From: CAJXZP01 sp041563475
GTDB lineage: Bacteria; Bacteroidota; Bacteroidia; Flavobacteriales_G; Salibacteraceae
Direction: 5' to 3'
Assembly (NCBI GenBank): GCA_041563475.1
Contig: JBFFMY010000049.1
Coordinates: 1-19,922 of the forward strand
DNA length: 19,922 bases
Shown piece by piece: positions 14,722 to 19,922 of this stretch. The notes beneath the pieces were generated by a model, which did no database searches, was not told where the DNA came from, and saw only the letters and a program-made list of their open reading frames with translations. A program made the position numbers and the translations under genes. How positions within the stretch are numbered: the stretch's first letter is position 1; each line of letters begins with the position of its first letter.

Positions 14722-17169
14722 ATGAATATTTCATACAACTGGCTAAAACAGTACGTAAACGTTGACTTAAACGTTGAACGAATTTCTGAATTGTTAACGG
14801 ATAGTGGACTAGAAGTTGAAGGCGTAAACGATTTTGTTTCCGTACCTGGTGGCTTTGAGGGACTCGTAGTTGGTGAAGTTTTAACTTGTGAGAAACACCC
14901 CAATGCCGATAAACTAAGTGTTACAACCGTAAAAGTAGATGATGGTGAGCCATTGCATATTGTTTGTGGTGCACCGAACGTAGCTGTTGGTCAGAAAGTA
15001 ATTGTAGCAACGGTTGGCACTACTCTTTTTCCTAGTGAAGGAGATGCATTTCAAATCAAAAAAGGAAAAATTAGAGGCGAAGTCTCTATGGGAATGATTT
15101 GTGCAGAAGATGAAATTGGTTTGGGAAAAGGTCATGATGGTATTTTAGTTTTAGATTCATCCTTAAAAGCGGGAACCCCACTTTCTGAAGTTTTTACTGT
15201 AGAGCACGACAAAATCATTGAAATAGGTTTAACCCCGAATAGGGCCGAAGCCGCTTCTCATATTGGAACTGCAAGAGATTTGGTGGCGCTAAGCGTGGTC
15301 AATGACGATTTAAATGTCTCCCAAATTAACTGGCCAGATGTTTCTGGTTTTAAAGTAGAAAACACCGATTTACCTATCAGCGTGTCGGTCGAGAATAACA
15401 AAGCTTGTTTACGTTACACGAGTGTTTCTATGACAGGGGTTACGGTTCAAGAATCGCCAGATTGGTTGAAAAACAGATTAAAAGCTATTGGTCTAAATCC
15501 AATAAATAACATTGTTGATATTTCAAATTTTGTGTTGCATGAAGTTGGGCAGCCGTTACACATTTTTGACGCTGAAAAAATTGAAGGTAATCAGGTTATT
15601 GTGAAAACACTTCCTGAAAATACTGCTTTTACTACATTAGATGAAACCGAACGTAAACTTAACGAGCGCGATTTAATGATTTGTAACGCTAATCCGTCAA
15701 ATGGCGGAATGTGTATTGCGGGAGTTTTTGGAGGCATTAGTTCTGGTGTTTCTTCCAATACAAAAAATATTTTCATTGAATCGGCAAATTTTAATCCGGT
15801 TTGGATACGAAAAACCGCCAAACGTCACGGATTAAATACCGATGCTTCTTTTAGATATGAGCGTGGGGTTGATCCTGCATTAACTGAGTTTGCTTTGAAA
15901 CGAGCTGCCATTTTAATTAAGGAATTGGCAGGTGGTACAGTTTCTTCTGAAGTTTCTGATATTTATCCAAATCCAGTAAAACCTTATCCAGTAGATTTTA
16001 GAATTTCCTACAACAATAAAATTATTGGAAAAGACATTCCAAAAAATGAGATTGTGAAAATTCTAGGTGGACTGGATATAAAAATTGCAGCAGATCAAGG
16101 TGATTTGTTGAAATTAGAAGTTCCTTTTTACCGTGTTGATGTGCAACGGGAGATTGATGTTATTGAAGAAGTCCTTCGAATTTACGGATACAACAATATT
16201 GAAATGCCAGGTCAATATAAAGCTTCAGTTATTTCACAAGATGGCATTAACCACGAGGTTTTACTAAATAAGGTTTCAGATCATCTAACCAGCATGGGGT
16301 TTATGGAAGCCAAATCAAATTCATTAACGGCATCCTCTTACTATACCGAATCTAAAACATGGCCTGTTGCGCAAGCCATTAAAATGAAAAACCCATTAAG
16401 TATTGATTTAGATGTATTGCGTCAAACCATGCTTTTTGATGCTTTGGAAGCGGCTCGTCATAACCAAAATCGCCAAACAAATGATTTGAAGTTTTACGAA
16501 TTCGGAAAAGTATATCAAGCAGATAAAGGCCAAGCCATAGAGCAAAGTCGCTTATCTGTTACGCTTGTAGGTAGAAGGTTTTCCGAAAATTGGGATGTTG
16601 CGGATGAAAAGGTTGGATTTCAAGATTTAAAAGGATATTTAGAATCATTGTTATCGTTACTGAATATATCCGATTCGGATATTGAGGTAACCGATGAAAT
16701 TATTGATGATTTAGCCTATGGGGTTACTTGGAAGATTAACGGAAAGTTTCTTGCCCATGGTGGTTTAGTAAACGAAGCACATACTAAGAAATTCGGAATT
16801 AAAAATGAAGTTTTCTTTATGGAAGTGAATTGGTCGCTACTAAAAGGAACGGCAGGGAAGAAAAAAATTAAATACCAACCCGTACCAAAGTATCCTCAAA
16901 TGCGTAGAGATTTATCGATGCTATTAAATCAAAACGTGGGGTTTGCTCAAGTTAAAACGGTAGCCGAAAAAACAGATCGTAAACTGCTTAAAAGTGTGGG
17001 TTTATTTGATGTGTATGAAGGTAAAAATCTTCCTGAAGGTAAAAAATCGTATGCAGTGAGTTTTACTTTCCAACATGCCGATAAAACACTTACCGATAAG
17101 CAAGTGGATAAGGTAATGCAACGTATGGTTCAGGAATTGCAAAAAGAATGTGGTGCTGAGTTGAGATAG
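14722..17169 (+). CDS. pheT: Phenylalanine--tRNA ligase beta subunit
   Basis: The 815-residue beta chain of the (alpha-beta)2 enzyme that charges tRNA-Phe, full length for the bacterial family. Domains in order: the N-terminal segment (MNISYNWLKQYV), the EMAP-like tRNA-binding OB fold (about 40-150, including GAPNVAVGQKV), the B3/B4 editing region (about 210-385), B5 (about 405-475), the catalytic-like core (about 480-700), and the C-terminal ferredoxin-fold anticodon-binding domain (about 720-815). It needs PheS, which is not in the window; in Bacteroidota the two genes are normally apart. No frameshift or missing segment is seen. The gene is followed after 13 bp by a CAGTTATG triple repeat and then by the 700-bp repeat-rich spacer. 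Confidence 0.98.
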   Translation: MNISYNWLKQYVNVDLNVERISELLTDSGLEVEGVNDFVSVPGGFEGLVVGEVLTCEKHPNADKLSVTTVKVDDGEPLHIVCGAPNVAVGQKVIVATVGTTLFPSEGDAFQIKKGKIRGEVSMGMICAEDEIGLGKGHDGILVLDSSLKAGTPLSEVFTVEHDKIIEIGLTPNRAEAASHIGTARDLVALSVVNDDLNVSQINWPDVSGFKVENTDLPISVSVENNKACLRYTSVSMTGVTVQESPDWLKNRLKAIGLNPINNIVDISNFVLHEVGQPLHIFDAEKIEGNQVIVKTLPENTAFTTLDETERKLNERDLMICNANPSNGGMCIAGVFGGISSGVSSNTKNIFIESANFNPVWIRKTAKRHGLNTDASFRYERGVDPALTEFALKRAAILIKELAGGTVSSEVSDIYPNPVKPYPVDFRISYNNKIIGKDIPKNEIVKILGGLDIKIAADQGDLLKLEVPFYRVDVQREIDVIEEVLRIYGYNNIEMPGQYKASVISQDGINHEVLLNKVSDHLTSMGFMEAKSNSLTASSYYTESKTWPVAQAIKMKNPLSIDLDVLRQTMLFDALEAARHNQNRQTNDLKFYEFGKVYQADKGQAIEQSRLSVTLVGRRFSENWDVADEKVGFQDLKGYLESLLSLLNISDSDIEVTDEIIDDLAYGVTWKINGKFLAHGGLVNEAHTKKFGIKNEVFFMEVNWSLLKGTAGKKKIKYQPVPKYPQMRRDLSMLLNQNVGFAQVKTVAEKTDRKLLKSVGLFDVYEGKNLPEGKKSYAVSFTFQHADKTLTDKQVDKVMQRMVQELQKECGAELR

Positions 17170-17182
17170 AAAACCGGTGAAA

Positions 17183-17206
17183 CAGTTATGCAGTTATGCA
17201 GTTATG
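17183..17206. repeat. Perfect 8-bp tandem repeat, three copies
   Basis: CAGTTATG is repeated three times without error (17183-17190, 17191-17198, 17199-17206), beginning 13 bp after the pheT stop. It lies outside any gene. It may be a slippage product or the edge of the repeat cluster. Confidence 0.8.
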
Positions 17207-17230
17207 AGGTTATTTAGTGACATGGTGACT

Positions 17231-17264
17231 CGTTTAAACTGTCAGTTACTTCGACTAAGCTCAG
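17231..17264. repeat. Partial copy of the intergenic repeat (left end only)
   Basis: CGTTTAAACTGTCAGTTACT followed by TCGACTAAGCTCAG matches the first 34 bases of the two long copies at 17481 and 17697. The remainder of the element is missing; the sequence diverges after GCTCAG. A truncated third copy. Confidence 0.65.
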
Positions 17265-17348
17265 TGTCCTCCAATTCTGCTAACTCGCGATCCTCTGGAC
17301 AAGGATGCAGTTTTTTGACCATTAGTTTAAAACTATAGGGTTAACTAC

Positions 17349-17403
17349 GGGGTATGTACAGGGTATCTACGGAGTATCCCCGTATGAACCCCGTATGAAC
17401 ACC
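17349..17403. repeat. Degenerate 11-bp-period array around GTAT
   Basis: Five 11-base units can be read. Three run GGGGTATGTAC, AGGGTATCTAC and GGAGTATCCCC (17349-17381). Two run GTATGAACCCC and GTATGAACACC (17382-17403). GTAT recurs at 17352, 17363, 17374, 17382 and 17393. The array is flanked by two near-identical words, TTTTTTGACCATTAG (17311-17325) and TTTTTTGATCATTAG (17409-17423). It is intergenic and matches no element I can name. Confidence 0.6.
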
Positions 17404-17480
17404 TTGTTATTTTTTGATCATTAGCTACGTACGAACCCTTGTGAATAAAATAGAGAAATGGACTAAAGCGGATAATGAAT

Positions 17481-17646
17481 CGTTTAAGTTGTTAGTCACT
17501 TCGACTTCGCTCAGCAGAACTCGAGTGATTTAGCTGTCAGTTCGAGTGTTTGGTCATTGCAAATGAACAAATGTATCGAGAACACAGCCTGCTGCTAAGG
17601 TCTTTCTCGATAAAACCTCCGCGAAGCTGCGGCCACTCGAAATGAC
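17481..17646. repeat. Long intergenic repeat, copy 1, with imperfect terminal inverted ends
   Basis: A 166-bp element nearly repeated at 17697-17841. After a shared CGTTTAAG lead, its left end GTCACTTCGACTTCGCTCAG resembles the inverse of its right end CTGCGGCCACTCGAAATGAC, as in a MITE or REP-like element. Inside, TATCGAGAA (17574-17582) and TTCTCGATA (17604-17612) are perfect inverted arms, and CCGC/GCGG form a further small hairpin near the right end. It carries a 21-bp internal duplication absent from copy 2 (TCGAGTG at 17521 and again at 17542). It encodes no protein. Similar ACTCGAAATGAC-bearing intergenic repeats are frequent in flavobacterial genomes. Confidence 0.75.
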
Positions 17647-17696
17647 AAAATAGATAGTATAAAATGGATATGTAATACCAAAGTGAAACAGTGACT

Positions 17697-17841
17697 CGTT
17701 TAAGCTGTCGGTTACTTCGGTTTCGCTCAGCAGAACTCGAGTGTTTGGTCATTGCAAATGAGCAAATGTATCGAGAACACAGCCTGCTGCCAACGTCTTT
17801 CTCTGTACAACCTTCGCATTGCTGCGTTCACTCGAAATGAC
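17697..17841. repeat. Long intergenic repeat, copy 2
   Basis: A 145-bp near-copy of the element at 17481-17646, same orientation. It shares CGTTTAAG, TTTCGCTCAGCAGAACTCGA, the TTTGGTCATTGCAAATG segment, TATCGAGAACACAGCCTGCT and the right end CACTCGAAATGAC. The internal TTCTCGATA arm is eroded here (TTCTCTGTA), so copy 1 keeps the better hairpin. GTGAAACAGT precedes it (17683-17692) and also occurs after pheT (17177-17186), suggesting the flank was duplicated too. Confidence 0.75.
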
Positions 17842-17845
17842 AATG

Positions 17846-17883
17846 GGGTTGGTACCGATTAAAAATCGTTTACCCCCCAACCC
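17846..17883. terminator. Inverted repeat over the 3' end of the SUI1 gene, possible terminator
   Basis: GGGTTGG (17846-17852) pairs with CCAACCC (17877-17883). Closer in, CGATT (17856-17860) pairs with AATCG (17864-17868) around an AAA loop, with a bulge of Cs between the stems. The structure includes the last codons and stop of the SUI1 gene and sits between it and the convergent repeat region. A clean U-run is lacking, so the terminator role is tentative. Confidence 0.35.
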
Positions 17884-18211
17884 GTTTCACATTATACCCT
17901 TCGGCTTTTAGCAGATCCATTACTTTATCTCTCACTTCACCTTGAATGATTATTTCACCATCTTTGGCACTGCCTCCAACGCCACATTTAGATTTAAGCA
18001 TTTTACCTAATTCTTTTAAATCATCTGCAGACCCAACAAAACCTTCCACTAAAGTTACCGATTTCCCCTTACGTTGTTTCCTATCCAGTAAAACACGCAA
18101 ATTTTGTTCATTCGGACTCAATGTTTCTTGATCTTCATCGCTATCAAAATCGTACCCGAAATTTGGGTTAGTTGAATACACAACATCTACACGTTTCTTC
18201 TTTTTTGCCAT
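17870..18211 (-). CDS. SUI1/YciH-family translation initiation factor
   Basis: A 113-residue bacterial eIF1-like protein. It has a basic N-terminus (MAKKKKRVD), an acidic linker with DFDSDEDQETLS, and the SUI1 fold at about 33-108. The signatures are KQRKGKSVTLVEGFVGS, KCGVGGSAKDGEIIIQGE and the ending GYNVKRVGG. YciH in E. coli helps discriminate start codons and initiator tRNA on the 30S subunit; the same is presumed here. This is relevant because several promoters in this window imply near-leaderless messages. It is divergent from kdsB across 107 bp, and its own -7 box lies 4 bp before the ATG. Confidence 0.93.
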   Translation of the reverse strand: MAKKKKRVDVVYSTNPNFGYDFDSDEDQETLSPNEQNLRVLLDRKQRKGKSVTLVEGFVGSADDLKELGKMLKSKCGVGGSAKDGEIIIQGEVRDKVMDLLKAEGYNVKRVGG

Positions 18212-18215
18212 ACCA

Positions 18216-18223
18216 CAAAAATA
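18216..18223 (-). promoter_or_regulatory. -7 box TATTTTTG of the SUI1 gene
   Basis: An exact TAnnTTTG match on the minus strand, only 4 bp from the ATG at 18211. If used, transcription would start at or just inside the first codon, so either the message is leaderless or this copy is not the active promoter. Confidence 0.4.
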
Positions 18224-18296
18224 GTTGCAAGACTTTAGTTGCCCTAAACGGTTTGAAGTTTTTTCACTTACGTTCTCCCTCTTCCGACTTCCTGCT

Positions 18297-18304
18297 TAAT
18301 TTTG
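18297..18304 (+). promoter_or_regulatory. -7 box TAATTTTG of kdsB
   Basis: An exact TAnnTTTG match 14 bp before the kdsB ATG, giving a leader of about 7 nt. No convincing -33 element. Confidence 0.45.
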
Positions 18305-18318
18305 CTCAAAATTAAAGC

Positions 18319-19074
18319 ATGAATTTCTTAGGCATTATTCCAGCGCGATATGGTTCTACCCGTTTAGAAGGAAAACCCTTAGCAGACATTGAAGGCAAAA
18401 GCATGATTCAACGCGTGTATGAGCAAGCATCTAAAGCCATTGAAGATGTTTATGTGGCTACCGATGACAGGCGTATCGAGGAAGCCGTTTTAGCTTTTGG
18501 AGGGAAAGTGGTTATGACCTCTTCAAACCACACTACTGGAACCAATAGATGCTTAGAAGCTTTTGAAATTGTTAATGCAAATTCATCCAAAAAGTTTGAT
18601 GTCATCATAAATATTCAAGGAGATGAACCCCTTTTAGTTCCAGAACAATTGGGTGAATTAATGGCGTGTTTTAATGATTCTAGAACAGAAATGGCAACAC
18701 TCATTACTCCTGTGATTCGTATGGAGGATTTGTTTAATGCGAGTGAAGTTTTCGTGGTGTTCAATAAAGACCAATTCGCTTTATATTTTAGTCGTGAAGT
18801 TATTCCTCATATTCACGGAATGCACAAAACAAAATGGTTAGAAAACAACACTTACCACAAACATTTGGGGTTGTATGGATATACCTCAAAAGCTTTAAAG
18901 CAATTTGCTGAATTACCTCAATCCAATTTAGAATTAACCGAAAGCTTAGAGCAAAACCGTTGGATTGAAAACGGGGGAAACATAAAATTGGCTATCACCC
19001 AATATGACAGTATTCCAGTTGATACTATTGATGATTTGGAGCGTGTGCGTAAAATAATTCGTGAACAAGCCTAA
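18319..19074 (+). CDS. kdsB: 3-deoxy-manno-octulosonate cytidylyltransferase (CMP-Kdo synthetase)
   Basis: Activates Kdo with CTP to CMP-Kdo in the cytoplasm for addition to lipid A, so the cell makes LPS. It is 251 residues, the usual length. The nucleotide-binding motif PARYGSTRLEGKPL is at residues 8-21 and IQGDEP, with the metal/sugar-binding acid, at 99-104. LYFSRE is at 155-160 and HLGLYGY at 182-188; the C-terminus has SIPVDTIDDLERVR, all as in the family. It stands alone, divergent from the SUI1 gene and followed after 56 bp by the TPP riboswitch. No terminator is obvious after its stop. Confidence 0.97.
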   Translation: MNFLGIIPARYGSTRLEGKPLADIEGKSMIQRVYEQASKAIEDVYVATDDRRIEEAVLAFGGKVVMTSSNHTTGTNRCLEAFEIVNANSSKKFDVIINIQGDEPLLVPEQLGELMACFNDSRTEMATLITPVIRMEDLFNASEVFVVFNKDQFALYFSREVIPHIHGMHKTKWLENNTYHKHLGLYGYTSKALKQFAELPQSNLELTESLEQNRWIENGGNIKLAITQYDSIPVDTIDDLERVRKIIREQA

Positions 19075-19115
19075 CCAAAATTTCAATTTTCTATCTCTTA
19101 ACTAAAAACAAACCC

Positions 19116-19123
19116 TACATTTG
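19116..19123 (+). promoter_or_regulatory. -7 box TACATTTG of the TPP-controlled receptor gene
   Basis: An exact TAnnTTTG match about 10 bp before the riboswitch begins, so the transcript should start at about 19129-19131, right at the aptamer's 5' edge. The position supports both calls. Confidence 0.6.
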
Positions 19124-19130
19124 TACTATT

Positions 19131-19213
19131 ATTCGGGGTGCCTTACAGGCTGAGAACATACCCGTTCCCAATATGGGGATATACCTGATCCAGGTAATGC
19201 TGGCGTAGGTAAA
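19131..19213 (+). ncRNA. TPP riboswitch (THI element)
   Basis: All conserved blocks of the thiamine-pyrophosphate aptamer are present in order: GGGGTGCC (19136-19142 region), GGCTGAGA (19149-19155 region), ACCTGATCCAGGTAATGCTG (19183-19202) and GGCGTAGG (19202-19209). The middle variable stem is formed by CCCGTTCCCAATATGGGG. It lies in the leader of the TonB-dependent receptor gene (ATG 19270), with about 57 nt between the aptamer and the start codon. No strong terminator with a U-run follows, so control of translation or of a weak terminator is equally open. Confidence 0.95.
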
Positions 19214-19269
19214 TGTTTTGTCTCAACATCTTCCGAATACGTTTATTTATTAATTAAAACATTTTAATA

Positions 19270-19922
19270 ATGCGTATTTATTCGTTAAACACTTTAGCAA
19301 CTTTATTCGTTGTTTTCCTTCACTTCGGTCTATCTGCTCAATTTTCTATTTCGGGTATTATTACCGACTCCGCCAGCAAACCTCTTCCAGGTGCAACTAT
19401 TCAGGTAAAAGACACCTATACAGGAACTAGTTCAAATAAACTTGGTGAATTTATCATTCCAAACGTTCCGATTGGCACCACCACCTTGATGGTTACTTTC
19501 GTTGGGTTCACTCCACAGGAAAGAACCATTAATGTAAACAGCAACATTGTAAATTTCAATTTTAACCTTAAAGCTAATGCAGTGGTAATGAAAAATGACG
19601 TTATCATTACTGCAAATAAAGCCAATACCTCATCGGCAATTTCCTATCAAGATTTAGACAGTACTTACCTAGCTGCAAATAATACCGGTGTTGATTTACC
19701 TATAATTTTACAAAATGCTACATCGGTTGTTTCTACGAGCGATGCGGGGAATGGCGTGGGTTATTCGGGCATGCGTATAAGAGGAAGTGATGCTACACGT
19801 GTGAATGTAACCATCAACGGTATCCCATTTAACGATCCAGAATCGCAAGGAACATTTTTCGTTAATTTACCCGACATAACTACCTCTGCTAACGATATTC
19901 AAATTCAGAGAGGTGTGGGCTC
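19270..19922 (+). CDS. TonB-dependent receptor under TPP control, 5' part (probable thiamine-related uptake)
   Basis: Open from ATG 19270 to the window edge; 217 residues visible, no stop. The signal peptide is cut after LSA (residue 23). A carboxypeptidase-regulatory-like beta sandwich (about 26-112) has GIITDSASKPLPGATIQVKD and KLGEFIIPNVPIG. Next comes the TonB plug domain, with LPIILQNATSVV, MRIRGSDATRVNVTINGIPF and NDPESQGTFFVNLPD. The TonB box and barrel must lie partly beyond the edge. Its riboswitch places it in the thiamine regulon. TPP-regulated outer-membrane receptors are known from Bacteroidota comparative genomics and are assigned to uptake of thiamine or a precursor; the exact ligand is inference. 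Downstream partners such as an inner-membrane thiamine permease would be outside the window. Confidence 0.93.
   Translation, partial: MRIYSLNTLATLFVVFLHFGLSAQFSISGIITDSASKPLPGATIQVKDTYTGTSSNKLGEFIIPNVPIGTTTLMVTFVGFTPQERTINVNSNIVNFNFNLKANAVVMKNDVIITANKANTSSAISYQDLDSTYLAANNTGVDLPIILQNATSVVSTSDAGNGVGYSGMRIRGSDATRVNVTINGIPFNDPESQGTFFVNLPDITTSANDIQIQRGVG

Noticed and set aside
17537..17752. A 71-codon open frame on the minus strand in the pheT-SUI1 spacer
   Set aside because: It lies across the two repeat copies, has no family resemblance, and its sequence is explained by the repeats.
17231..17841. CRISPR array
   Set aside because: Repeats are long, few and unequal, have no regular spacers, and no cas genes are nearby.

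Overview
The window looks like the chromosome of a member of the Bacteroidota, most likely a flavobacterium-like lineage. Seen directly: AT-rich sequence, weak or absent Shine-Dalgarno sites, and the Bacteroidota -7 promoter word TAnnTTTG just upstream of most genes. Family content agrees: a DUF5723-type barrel, a TonB-dependent receptor with a carboxypeptidase-regulatory-like N-domain behind a TPP riboswitch, pheT apart from pheS, and a bacterial SUI1/YciH protein. There is no phage, IS transposase, CRISPR array, rRNA or tRNA in the window.

Layout. Positions 1-318 hold a leftward promoter at the edge and a long, almost G-free tract. Three leftward genes follow: an SDR oxidoreductase (319-1023), a TPR-TM protein with what looks like a decayed histidine-kinase ATPase domain (1020-2465, overlapping the SDR by 4 bp), and a NadR-like P-loop kinase (2537-3049). 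A rightward block (3179-11536) encodes a membrane-anchored DUF3352-like/beta-propeller protein, a DUF5723-like outer-membrane protein and a 1403-residue exported TPR-CHAT protease-like protein. A FecR-like/TPR exported protein (11540-12463) converges on it with 3 bp between the stops. Next come a glucosaminidase with two LysM domains and an ACC-deaminase-family PLP enzyme (both leftward), then pheT (rightward). The 700-bp gap after pheT is packed with repeats. It is followed by a SUI1 factor (leftward), kdsB (rightward), a TPP riboswitch and a truncated TonB-dependent receptor running off the right edge.

How they fit together. Much of the window concerns the cell envelope: LPS Kdo activation (kdsB), peptidoglycan cleavage, the outer-membrane barrel, the regulated vitamin receptor and the exported CHAT cluster. 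The CHAT/DUF5723/propeller/FecR-like neighbourhood is the best candidate for an undescribed system. The putative pseudokinase and the repeat-rich spacer after pheT are the next most interesting items. Functions for the CHAT cluster are inference; no partner or substrate can be read from the sequence.
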